Origin: CAIUGU01 sp963819685
GTDB taxonomy: Bacteria > Pseudomonadota > Gammaproteobacteria > Steroidobacterales > Steroidobacteraceae
Reading direction: 5' to 3'
Assembly (NCBI GenBank): GCA_963819685.1
Contig: CAWFXI010000004.1
Location: forward strand, 1 to 64,000
Length of the DNA stretch: 64,000 nucleotides
Made by a program: the position numbers and the translations under genes. This document shows, one piece after another, positions 28,320-36,176 of the stretch. Each line of letters begins with the position of its first letter. Position 1 is the stretch's first letter. The notes beneath the pieces were generated by a model. That model had not been told where the DNA came from and ran no database searches. It saw only the letters and a list, made by a program, of their open reading frames with translations.

Positions 28320-29158
28320 TTCAGGCTCACGAGATAGGCCGTCATGTTCCACATGTCGGTATCGGTCCACTTGAGCATCCTCTCCCGATGCGCCTCGAGA
28401 GGATCGGAAATCTCGACCCTTGGCTTTTCATTGTCACGGGCAACCGTGCGCCGGACACCGGCCGAATCGATCAAGGTGACAAAGAAGTCGTTAACCTGCA
28501 CCAGGTCTCCGCTCAAGGTCTGGCCCTTCTCGAGCGTCACCTTGACCTTGGCCACCGGCAGCGGTTTGGCCGTTGCACCCGGCCCCGGTCCGACGGCGCG
28601 CGGATTGATCATGCGTCCCTGGATGACAGGCGGCGAATAGCGGGAACCGATACCCTTGAGATCGCCGCTCGCAGAGTGGCAGGAGCTGCACTGCCCCGCA
28701 CCGTTGAAGAAGCGTTCCCCTTGTGACGCATCACCGACGACGATGGACGCGGGATCGAAAGCAACGCGAGGTTCCAGTCCTTTGGAACGCAGGAACGCAG
28801 ACAGATCGGCCAGGTCGTTCGCCGCCAGACTCGGGAAGGGCGGCATGCCGGCGTCGGGCTTGCCGGTCTTCAGGAACAGGCCCAATGCGCGCCCGTCACT
28901 ATCAGCATTCACCATCAGCGATTGCGTCAGATCGGGTCCCTGAGCGCCACGGCCTTCTGCGCCGTGGCAAAACCCGCAGGACGATCGATACAGCACCGTG
29001 CCTCGCTCGGCCGCCGCACCTTCAGTGGCGGAATTGAAGCGTGTACCCGGACCAACGCCATCTCCCGCCGGAGCCTGCGCAGAGGCAATTCCCGCCGCCG
29101 CGAACAGGCTGAAGGCACCTGCAATGACGGCGCAATGGATTCCCACCGAGCGTTGCAT
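28316..29158 (-). CDS. Periplasmic diheme-type cytochrome c
   Basis: 281 residues with a signal peptide (IHCAVIAGAFSLFAAAGIASA). Two c-heme sites are CGFCH and CSSCH, both followed by typical helices (GRGAQGPDLTQS and SGDLKGIGSRY). A C-terminal domain, VTLEKGQTLSGDLVQVNDFFVTLIDSAGVRRTVARD, looks like a small beta-domain. The second heme region and C-terminus match the cytochrome at 32590. ATG 29158 has GGAGAAGG upstream. It directly precedes, and overlaps by 4 nt, the PQQ dehydrogenase gene, so it is the obvious electron acceptor of that enzyme. Confidence 0.85.
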   Translation of the reverse strand: MQRSVGIHCAVIAGAFSLFAAAGIASAQAPAGDGVGPGTRFNSATEGAAAERGTVLYRSSCGFCHGAEGRGAQGPDLTQSLMVNADSDGRALGLFLKTGKPDAGMPPFPSLAANDLADLSAFLRSKGLEPRVAFDPASIVVGDASQGERFFNGAGQCSSCHSASGDLKGIGSRYSPPVIQGRMINPRAVGPGPGATAKPLPVAKVKVTLEKGQTLSGDLVQVNDFFVTLIDSAGVRRTVARDNEKPRVEISDPLEAHRERMLKWTDTDMWNMTAYLVSLK

Positions 29159-29204
29159 CGCCCTTCTCCCCACTGGCCCTGCTGGTGCTCTTATGACCCT
29201 TTGA

Positions 29205-30140
29205 CTATACATCGATAATTGCAATCGACTTATCAAGGCTTGCAATCGGATCAACACCCGGAGCCGGTGCCCACTCGTGCGTGATGAACCCGGTGAAGTT
29301 CAGATCGGCAATTGCCTGGGCGATGAACCGGTAGTTCAGCTCCTGTGTTTCATCCAGTCCATGGCGGCCGGGATTGCCTCCGGTGTGGAAGTGCCCGATG
29401 TACTGGATGTTGTCGCGAATCGATCGCGTAACGTCGCCCTCCATGATCTGCACATGATAGATATCGAACAGGATCTTCACGCGAGGCGAGTTCACCCGCT
29501 TGACGACGTCCACTCCCCAGGCGATGTGGTCAAACATGCTGCCGACTTCGGGCCTGGGTCCCTGAAGACCCTTTGAGTTCACGACTTCCATGCAAAGCGT
29601 GATGCCTTTTTCTTCGGCGTGCGCCTTCACCTGGTTGCAGAAAGCCACTGCATTGTCCGCGCCCTGCTCATAGGAATACTTCACCCGAGTGCCTGTCTGC
29701 AGCAGGATATTCGGGAAGCCGTTGGCTGCGGCCCGGTCAATCGCGGCGTGAACGGCTGCCTGGAACTGCCCGCCTTCGTCCGGCGTACCAATGGCATTCC
29801 AGCCCGGAGGGCCCTCAGGGCCACGAGGTCCCGACAATCCACCGCCGTATTCGAGCCGGTACATGGAATTGATCAGGCCGTACTTTTTCATCGTTGGCCA
29901 GTCGTTCGGATCATCGAAGAAATCACATCCCTTGATACCCAGGCGAGCCGCTTCGCGGCAGCAGTCTTCAACGCTTGGTGGAGGCGGGCCCTCTCCGAAC
30001 ACACTTCGACATATGCCCTGCTTGAGGCGCCCAACCCGCTTTACTGGTGCAGTTGCAGCTGGGGCGGCTGCAAACGCCGTCGCAGACAGCATCAGTGGCG
30101 CGGCAATCCCCATTGAACCCAGAAATTCTCGTCTACGCAT
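29205..30140 (-). CDS. Tat-exported hydroxypyruvate isomerase-like TIM-barrel protein
   Basis: 311 residues with an N-terminal Tat signal (MRRREFLGSMGIAAPLMLSATAFAAAP). The barrel starts RLKQGICRSVFGEG and shows KGCDFFDDPNDWPTMKKYGL, NILLQTGTR, ITLCMEVVNSKG (metal Glu candidate), VKILFDIYHVQIMEGDV (metal Asp/His), YIGHFHTGGNPGRHGLDETQELNY and FTGFITHEWAP. This is the Hyi-like branch of sugar isomerases/epimerases, normally cytoplasmic; export is unusual. Enzymes of this branch isomerise small keto/aldo acids or keto-sugars. It is third of three consecutive TIM-barrel genes on the minus strand. Confidence 0.82.
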   Translation of the reverse strand: MRRREFLGSMGIAAPLMLSATAFAAAPAATAPVKRVGRLKQGICRSVFGEGPPPPSVEDCCREAARLGIKGCDFFDDPNDWPTMKKYGLINSMYRLEYGGGLSGPRGPEGPPGWNAIGTPDEGGQFQAAVHAAIDRAAANGFPNILLQTGTRVKYSYEQGADNAVAFCNQVKAHAEEKGITLCMEVVNSKGLQGPRPEVGSMFDHIAWGVDVVKRVNSPRVKILFDIYHVQIMEGDVTRSIRDNIQYIGHFHTGGNPGRHGLDETQELNYRFIAQAIADLNFTGFITHEWAPAPGVDPIASLDKSIAIIDV

Positions 30141-30176
30141 TGTTCCCCCTGCTGCAAGCGATGAATCGATTTCGCA

Positions 30177-31130
30177 CTAGATCTTCGCCAGTACTTTCTG
30201 CACGTACCAACTGTTAAGCAACGCGCTTTCCGGCGCGCTTGGTCCGCGGTCACTCTCGACGATCACCCACCCCGAGTAACCGTGTGATTTCATCGCACGC
30301 ACAAGTCCCGGGAAATCCACCAGCCCTTCCGGCGTGCCCATCTCCCAGAACCAGCGTGGAATGGCACGCTGGCCGCCAGCCGCAAGCAGCTTCACCTCCG
30401 CCGCCGGTTCCTTGTACTCCGCCAGGGTGTCGCGATCGTGAGTGTCCTTGAAATGGAAATGGGATACGCGGCTGTGATACTTCTCGTAAACCGCAACCAC
30501 ATCGAACCCCGCTACAGTGAGTTCGGCCGTATCGATGGTCAGCCCCACTACGGCCGGATCAGTAAAGCTCATGAGCGCGTCGAGGTCATCGAGGGAATGG
30601 ATGGCAGAAAGGAAATCGACATGCAGTGTCGTCTCGATGCCGTACTCTTGCGTCATCCTGCCAACAGCATTCCAGCAATCGGCTGCGGCCTTGATCTTGT
30701 CGCTGGTAACCGGCGCCTCACGCCACCAGGAGGCCATCGGCCGGACGACCAGCCGGGAGCCATTCAATTCCTTGAGCGTCTGTGCGTACGGTCTTATGGA
30801 CTCCAGGATTGCTGCATGCTGCGCCGGATTACTCGGTGACTTTGGCACCTGCCCTTCCTCTATGTAGGGCACGCCCGGATCGTAGAACCAGCTGGCGACC
30901 TGATCGATTCCGCACCGCTTGTGAAAATCCGCGAAGTCGTGCGTGGAACCAAAATTCAGGGTCATGAGCTCGGGACGACCGATCGGTGCCCATCGGCCCG
31001 TTCCGGCAGTCAGTTCAATGGCGCGGAATCCGCAGGCTGAAATGGTCTTGAACGCGCGCTCCTGCTGCTCCCGGCGGACGGGATCCCATTGATTGATCGC
31101 ATAGCCCCATTTGAAATCGGCCACGTTCAA
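30177..31130 (-). CDS. Cytoplasmic TIM-barrel sugar isomerase/epimerase-like protein
   Basis: 317 residues without a signal peptide. The barrel begins FKWGYAINQWDPVRREQQERAF and contains GFRAIELTAGTGRW, RLVVRPMASWW, ETTLHVDFLSAI, VVGLTIDTAELTVAGFDV, VSHFHFKDTHDRD and RWFWEMGTPEGLVDF, then YSGWVIVESDRG. Acidic and His residues in the LHVDF, TIDTAE, HFKD and VIVESD strands are candidate metal ligands. It is clearly paralogous to the Tat-exported neighbour at 31140 (both have HFHFKDTH/FHFKDTH, RWFWEMGTPEGLVDF and Y(S/R)G.(V/I)..E.D). The gap to that gene is only 9 nt. The pair looks like a duplication in which one copy is exported. Confidence 0.8.
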   Translation of the reverse strand: MNVADFKWGYAINQWDPVRREQQERAFKTISACGFRAIELTAGTGRWAPIGRPELMTLNFGSTHDFADFHKRCGIDQVASWFYDPGVPYIEEGQVPKSPSNPAQHAAILESIRPYAQTLKELNGSRLVVRPMASWWREAPVTSDKIKAAADCWNAVGRMTQEYGIETTLHVDFLSAIHSLDDLDALMSFTDPAVVGLTIDTAELTVAGFDVVAVYEKYHSRVSHFHFKDTHDRDTLAEYKEPAAEVKLLAAGGQRAIPRWFWEMGTPEGLVDFPGLVRAMKSHGYSGWVIVESDRGPSAPESALLNSWYVQKVLAKI

Positions 31131-31139
31131 TTCCTTTGT

Positions 31140-32228
31140 CTATGCGTAGATTTTCGAAAGGACGTTGTCGATGTACCACTTCGCGATGCAGGTGCTCTCC
31201 GCAAAGTTGCCGCCTTCGAGATCAGCCTTGTCGTGTTCCACCGTGATCCGGCCGCGATAGCCGTATTCCTTGAGTGCCGCCATCAGCCTCGGGAAGTCGA
31301 CCAGGCCCTCCGGCGTGCCCATTTCCCAGAACCAGCGCTTGGTGGAGGGCGCCATCAATTCCGCGTCGGGGGCCAGCCGGTATTCGCCCTTTGTGTCGAT
31401 CGTGTGGGTGTCTTTAAAGTGAAAGCCCGCGCAACGGTCGTGGTATTTCATGTAGAGCTGCACCGGATCCAGCCCTGCTATCACGGTCTGCGCCGTGTCG
31501 CAGTAGTAGCTCACGTACTTTGGATCGGTCCACTTGTAGAACTTGTCGACCTCATCGGCCGTGCGGATCCCGCACCAGAACTCGTGGTGGCACGCTGTCT
31601 TCACACCATACTCCGCGGTCATCTTCCCGACGCGAGTCCACAGATCGGCCATGGCATGCAACTTGTCGTCAGTAACGGGCTCTACCTGCCAGTAAGTCGC
31701 GGCCGGTTGAACCACGAACGTCTCGACGCCGAGGCCTGCGCACGCCTTCATCATGTCCTCGCAATCCTGCACGATGCGATCGTGCGTCGCCCGTACATGG
31801 GGAGACCGGGTGCTCGTCGCGTAGGGATACGAAATGAATACCGCCGTCAGCTTTTCGAAGCCCCGCTCCTGGATGAACTGCTGGAAGTTCTTGACGGACC
31901 CGAATAGTGCGGCCAATGGTCCCAGACGAAAGCCGAAGGTATCGAATCCAGTGAATCCCAGTGCCGACAGTTGCTTGATGTAACGATCCATATGCCGCGT
32001 AGACAGATACGGCAATACCAGTCCCTGCTCGGTCCGCGTCGACCAATGGTCCATATACGACCAGGAAATATTGCGGCCCGTGCCAGCGTTCGGTGCCGCT
32101 GTTGGGGTCCTCGTCGCTTGCGCAGCCGGAGTCGCCGCGTCACCGGCATTCCATAGCGACCCGCCCAACGTTGCCACCCCGGTACCCGCCATCAACTTCA
32201 GGAACTGCTTGCGTGTCATCTGGGACAT
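31140..32228 (-). CDS. Exported TIM-barrel sugar isomerase/epimerase-like protein
   Basis: 362 residues. The N-terminus MTRKQFLKLMAGTGVATLGG is a Tat-like signal with Arg-Lys in place of Arg-Arg, followed by an Ala/Pro/Thr-rich linker and then the barrel: GFTGFDTFGFRLGPLA, ETFVVQPAATYWQ, VKTACHHEFWCGI, VSYYCDTAQTVIAGLD, CAGFHFKDTHTIDTKGEY, RWFWEMGTPEGLVDFPRLM and RITVEHDKADLEGG. It is a paralogue of 30177 and first gene of a minus-strand operon of three barrels that probably runs on into cytochrome c and PQQ dehydrogenase. Operators A and B lie 72 and 165 bp upstream of its start. Confidence 0.8.
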   Translation of the reverse strand: MSQMTRKQFLKLMAGTGVATLGGSLWNAGDAATPAAQATRTPTAAPNAGTGRNISWSYMDHWSTRTEQGLVLPYLSTRHMDRYIKQLSALGFTGFDTFGFRLGPLAALFGSVKNFQQFIQERGFEKLTAVFISYPYATSTRSPHVRATHDRIVQDCEDMMKACAGLGVETFVVQPAATYWQVEPVTDDKLHAMADLWTRVGKMTAEYGVKTACHHEFWCGIRTADEVDKFYKWTDPKYVSYYCDTAQTVIAGLDPVQLYMKYHDRCAGFHFKDTHTIDTKGEYRLAPDAELMAPSTKRWFWEMGTPEGLVDFPRLMAALKEYGYRGRITVEHDKADLEGGNFAESTCIAKWYIDNVLSKIYA

Positions 32229-32299
32229 GTCATTGACCCGTCTTGCTTCTTGAGTTCATTGCGAAATCCATCGCGCTCGCCCGCATGCGAAATGAGCGA

Positions 32300-32313
32300 T
32301 GGCAGCGCTGTCA
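32300..32313. promoter_or_regulatory. LacI-type operator, motif A
   Basis: TGGCAGCGCTGTCA, one mismatch from the palindrome TGACAGCGCTGTCA. It lies 72 bp upstream of the minus-strand TIM-barrel operon start. Confidence 0.65.
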
Positions 32314-32392
32314 TTTTCAGGGCAAATAATAACAGTGCACCTTCCATTGCATTACCCGGAAAGCATTGCCCAAAACACATTCTTTTGCGCCC

Positions 32393-32406
32393 TGTAACCG
32401 ATTACT
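32393..32406. promoter_or_regulatory. LacI-type operator, motif B
   Basis: TGTAACCGATTACT, with palindromic GTAA.CG.TTAC character. It is 165 bp before the minus-strand start and 184 bp before the plus-strand cytochrome start. Confidence 0.65.
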
Positions 32407-32589
32407 AAATACCCAGGATCAGGGGGCAATATGGCAAGATGCTTATCGGTTGTCCACGCGTTTTGACAAAGCAATGCTTGCTGTGGCGCAGCAATCACAC
32501 GGTCTCACTGCATTCTGACTGGGCTGTGCCCGGCGAATGCAGAATGATGCGCATCGAAGGCCGTATCAGATTCATACAGGGGAATCCGT

Positions 32590-33423
32590 TTGCGTGACCT
32601 GAAATTGCTCAAGAGTCTCTTGTTGGGCAGTGCCGTTGCCGCGCTGCTGGCGGTGTCGGGAACTGCAGCCGCTCAGCAGACGCTGCGAGAATGCGAAGCG
32701 GAAGTTCCCTTCGCCCCCGTCCAGGCCTATCCTCCCCGTACCACGGATCCTGCAGCTGTCGAACGCGGCGCGGCGCTCTACGCGCTGAATGGCTGCGCCT
32801 TCTGTCACGGCAAGGATACGCGCGGCGGTGACGGTGGCCCGAGCCTGCTGCGCTCGCAACTCGTGTTGCGGGACCAGAAGGGAGAGTTGATCTCCGACGT
32901 GGTCCTGAAAGGCGTGCAGGGCACTGCCATGGCGGCCTTTTCGCTCTCCAGCACCGAGATCGCCGACGTAGCCGAATTCCTGCACAGCTTTTCCATCAGC
33001 AGCCGCGATCCTGCCCGCATGCGTCCCGCAGAATTCGTGACTGGCAATGCAACTGCGGGAAAGCGCTTCTTCGCCGATCACTGCTCAAGCTGTCATTCGG
33101 TGACCGGCGACCTCAAGGGCATTGCCAGCAAATTCAATGAAGCACGACCACTCCAGCAACGTTGGCTCATGCCTGCAACTGGAACCTGCTCCAGGGCGCG
33201 CATCGACGCGGGCAGCAGCAGTGCGGAGGGTGAACTTCTGCGGATCGACGAGTTTCTGGTCACGATCCGCCTGAGCGACGGCACGCAGCGCACTTTCGCG
33301 AGAACGGGCAGCCTTCCGAAAGTCGAAGTCCTTGATCCGCTGGCGGGGCACAAGGCTTTGATGCCGAAATACACCGACAGCAACATTCACGACGTCACGG
33401 CTTACCTCGTCACGGTCAAATAG
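32590..33423 (+). CDS. Periplasmic diheme-type cytochrome c
   Basis: 277 residues with a signal peptide (LLLGSAVAALLAVSGTAAAQ). Heme-binding sites are CAFCH and CSSCH. A C-terminal domain (ELLRIDEFLVTIRLSDGTQRTFARTG ... YTDSNIHDVTAYLVTVK) matches the cytochrome at 28316. The start appears to be TTG 32590 with GGGGA five to six bases upstream; no better ATG or GTG keeps the signal peptide. It is followed after one base by the PQQ dehydrogenase gene and is presumably its electron acceptor. The CAFCH...GGDGGP and CSSCHSVTGDLKGI regions are typical of cytochromes paired with quinoproteins. Confidence 0.85.
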   Translation: MRDLKLLKSLLLGSAVAALLAVSGTAAAQQTLRECEAEVPFAPVQAYPPRTTDPAAVERGAALYALNGCAFCHGKDTRGGDGGPSLLRSQLVLRDQKGELISDVVLKGVQGTAMAAFSLSSTEIADVAEFLHSFSISSRDPARMRPAEFVTGNATAGKRFFADHCSSCHSVTGDLKGIASKFNEARPLQQRWLMPATGTCSRARIDAGSSSAEGELLRIDEFLVTIRLSDGTQRTFARTGSLPKVEVLDPLAGHKALMPKYTDSNIHDVTAYLVTVK

Positions 33424-33424
33424 C

Positions 33425-35104
33425 ATGAAAACAATTGGTCATCCCGCGATCCGTGGGCTGCTGGCGCTTGTCGTCGTTGCTGCCGGCACAGCACTCCACG
33501 CGGCTGAGCCTGCTCAGGGGTTGTCACCAGCCAGTATTCTCAATCCATCGCCTGATTCGTGGCCGACGTATTCCGGTGACTACAGCGGCCGGCGTTACAG
33601 TTCGCTCGACCAGATCAATCAGTCCAACATCAGACAATTGACGCTCGCATGGACCACGCGGGTCACCGCAGGCGCCGGCGATCGCGGTCCGCATCCGGTC
33701 AACATTGGCGGCGTCGGCAAGGGTGAACTGTTTGCATCGCTGGTCGCGAATATTCGCGCCTCCATTCTCCACGTGAACGGCGTCCTCTATTTTTCCACGC
33801 CCGACAACGCCTGGGCCGTCGATAGCCGCAGTGGCCGGGTCATCTGGCATTACCACTGGAAAACCCGGGGCGGTACGCATATCGGCAATCGCGGCCTCGG
33901 CATGTGGGGCAACTATCTCTTCATGGAGACTCCGGATAACTATCTGGTATCGCTGGACGCCACCACCGGGAAGGAACGCTGGCATGTCGAGATTGCGAGC
34001 TTCGAAGAGCAATACTTCTCCACTCCCGCACCGGTCGTCGTCGGGAATCACGTGCTCGTGGGCACCGGCAATGACCTCGACGCACCCGGCTTCCTGCAGT
34101 CGTTCGATCCGGAAACCGGGAAGCTGCAGTGGAAGTTCTACTCCGTGCCGATGAACGCCGGCGATCCGGGCCTCGAAACCTGGAAGGATCTCTATGCCGC
34201 GAGACATGGAGGCGGCAATCCGTGGGTTCCCGGTTCCTACGATCCTGAAACCAACCTGTACATCATCGGTACAGGCAATCCGTCGCCGTCCTACTTTCCG
34301 GATGCCCGAGGCAACGGCGACGCTCTCTTTACGTGTTCGCTGGTCGCCATCAACGTGGAGACCGGCAAGATGGCGTGGTATTACCAGACCTCGCCCAACG
34401 ACACCCACGACTGGGATTCGGCGCAGACACCCGTTCTCGCAGACATCGAGATCGGCGGCCGGATGCGCAAGGTCGCAATGACCGCCGCGCGCAACGGCTA
34501 TTTCTTTGTCGTTGATCGCACGAATGGCGAACACATCGTCACGGGCAAGTTCTCCACCACCGCGAACTGGGCGGAACCGAAACTCAATGCCAAGGGACAA
34601 CCGGTCCGCATTCCCGCCAAGGACAGCCACGTATCCGGCGCACTGGTGTCGAGCGCCAACCAGGGCGCAGCCAACTGGCCGCCTCCGAGCTACAGCCCGG
34701 ACTACGGTCTGTTCTACGTGCCGGTCGCCGAATCCTGGGCCATGTACTACAAGGCCGAGACGGATCCGCGGGGCGCGATGGGCCTGGGCGGCAAGGAAGA
34801 GCTTAACGTTACGGCCGAGTCTTACCTGAAGGCCATCGACCCGAAGACTGGCAAGGTTGCGTGGACCGTCCGCTATCCGTCCGGCGGCAGGCTTGCCAAC
34901 GGCATCCTCACAACCGCAGGTCGGCTGCTTTTTGCTGGCGACACAGCTGGCAATCTCGTCGCGCGAGACCCCGCCAATGGCAAGCCGCTATGGCATACCC
35001 AGCTGGGCAACGTTTCAAATGCCCCGCAGACGTACATGCTGGATGGCAAGCAATACGTTCTCGTTGCGAGCGGAGACACGCTGAACGCGTTCTACCTGTA
35101 CTGA
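33425..35104 (+). CDS. PQQ-dependent dehydrogenase (beta-propeller)
   Basis: 559 residues, intact, with a signal peptide (LLALVVVAAGTALHAAE). Propeller blades include DSWPTYSGDYSGRRYSSLDQINQSNI, STPDNAWAVDSRSGRVIWHY, DNYLVSLDATTGKERWH, SFDPETGKLQWKF, AINVETGKMAWYYQTSPNDTHDWDSAQTPVL (PQQ/metal and catalytic Asp region), AIDPKTGKVAW and ARDPANGKPLWH. The adjacent-cysteine pair of classical alcohol dehydrogenases is absent; only one Cys is seen, in the FTCSLVAI strand. It is a paralogue of the enzyme at 26638, in the same cytochrome-first gene order. It would oxidise a sugar or glycoside in the periplasm; the substrate is not readable from sequence. Confidence 0.88.
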   Translation: MKTIGHPAIRGLLALVVVAAGTALHAAEPAQGLSPASILNPSPDSWPTYSGDYSGRRYSSLDQINQSNIRQLTLAWTTRVTAGAGDRGPHPVNIGGVGKGELFASLVANIRASILHVNGVLYFSTPDNAWAVDSRSGRVIWHYHWKTRGGTHIGNRGLGMWGNYLFMETPDNYLVSLDATTGKERWHVEIASFEEQYFSTPAPVVVGNHVLVGTGNDLDAPGFLQSFDPETGKLQWKFYSVPMNAGDPGLETWKDLYAARHGGGNPWVPGSYDPETNLYIIGTGNPSPSYFPDARGNGDALFTCSLVAINVETGKMAWYYQTSPNDTHDWDSAQTPVLADIEIGGRMRKVAMTAARNGYFFVVDRTNGEHIVTGKFSTTANWAEPKLNAKGQPVRIPAKDSHVSGALVSSANQGAANWPPPSYSPDYGLFYVPVAESWAMYYKAETDPRGAMGLGGKEELNVTAESYLKAIDPKTGKVAWTVRYPSGGRLANGILTTAGRLLFAGDTAGNLVARDPANGKPLWHTQLGNVSNAPQTYMLDGKQYVLVASGDTLNAFYLY

Positions 35105-35111
35105 CGCGTGC

Positions 35112-36176
35112 TCACTTGCGGTAGACGACGCCCCATGGGCTCTCGCCTACCTTGATGCGCCGCTCGACAGACCCTCGTTCGAGATCAATGATGGAGATGT
35201 CGCCGGACGGGCCGTTGGCCGTGAACGCCTTGCGACCGTCGGGACTTAGAGCAAGCCCCCAGGGGCGTTGTCCTGTTGTGTCAATCGTGCGGCGGACGCT
35301 CCGGTTCGCGAAATCCACCTCGAGCAGCGAGCCGCCGCGACCCGTGGTCACGTAAGCCAGGCGACCGTCTGGCGACATCGCAATTCCCATTGGTCGGATG
35401 AGCGTATTCCCGGCCGATGCCAGCGAGACGGTATCGATCACCGCGTGGGTCGTGGTGTCGAACATCGTCAGTGTGACTCCTACCTCATCGGTAGAGATCC
35501 CCGTCCTGCCATCCCGCGAAAATGCGATCGCGCGCGGTCTCGGCCTTGTAGGGATGCGCGCAAGAGTCTGGAGCGTCACTGCGTCAAGCGCGTGCACCGT
35601 GCTGTCGCCCTCGCAAGTGACGTAGACGACTTTGCCATCCGGGCGGATGGAAACGCCTTCAGGTTCGACCCCGACGGCCGCCGACTGGCGAATCTTTGCC
35701 GACGCTACGTCTACAGCAGACAGTCGGCCCGTATCCTCATTGGATACGAACAGTGTCTTGCCGTCGGGTGATACCGCAAACGTCTCCGGATCCGGACCGC
35801 TCTCAAGGATTGCCGTGAGGTGGCCCGTCGCAATGTCGATCACTCCGATGCCGTCCGCGCGGCGATCAGGGGGAGGCAGTTTCGACTCGTCCACGTTGGG
35901 TCCGCCAATCGCCGTCCCTGACAGAGCCACATACAATCGCCCACCATCCGGTGAAAGACTCAGGCCTCGTGGTCGCTTCCCGACGGCGATTCGAGACACG
36001 ATCGTACCGGTGGCGGCGTCGACGACGACAACCGTGCCGCCGCGTTCATCCGAGACGTAGAGTCTCCCTCCGGCAGAAGGCGCTTCGGCGGCGTGAACGA
36101 GAGGTGCAAGGACGAGCGCCAGCAACAGCGGTGCCCATCCACGAAGATGCCGCGTGGTCCACTTGCATGTAGCCAT
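35112..36176 (-). CDS. Exported YncE-like beta-propeller protein
   Basis: About 354 residues with a signal peptide (WAPLLLALVLAPLVHA) and seven or so YVTN-type propeller repeats: RLYVSDERGGTVVVVDAATG, GLSLSPDGGRLYVALSG, TFAVSPDGKTLFVSNEDTG, VSIRPDGKVVYVTCEGDS, AIAFSRDGRTGISTD, GIAMSPDGRLAYVTTGRGG and GLALSPDGRKAFTANGPSGD. These repeats occur in periplasmic proteins of quinoprotein and surface-layer systems and may scaffold or bind redox partners. Its ATG overlaps the stop of the Tat TIM-barrel gene (TGATG), so they are translationally coupled. No catalytic residues are evident. It is convergent with the PQQ dehydrogenase, 7 nt between stops. Confidence 0.8.
   Translation of the reverse strand: MATCKWTTRHLRGWAPLLLALVLAPLVHAAEAPSAGGRLYVSDERGGTVVVVDAATGTIVSRIAVGKRPRGLSLSPDGGRLYVALSGTAIGGPNVDESKLPPPDRRADGIGVIDIATGHLTAILESGPDPETFAVSPDGKTLFVSNEDTGRLSAVDVASAKIRQSAAVGVEPEGVSIRPDGKVVYVTCEGDSTVHALDAVTLQTLARIPTRPRPRAIAFSRDGRTGISTDEVGVTLTMFDTTTHAVIDTVSLASAGNTLIRPMGIAMSPDGRLAYVTTGRGGSLLEVDFANRSVRRTIDTTGQRPWGLALSPDGRKAFTANGPSGDISIIDLERGSVERRIKVGESPWGVVYRK

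Larger units (their letters stand above)
32229..32589. other. Divergent regulatory region between the TIM-barrel and cytochrome/PQQ operons
   Basis: 361 bp without a gene. It carries motif A (32300-32313) and motif B (32393-32406), 80 bp apart. It must contain promoters for both the minus-strand operon (32228 down to 26638) and the plus-strand cytochrome/PQQ pair. Confidence 0.7.
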
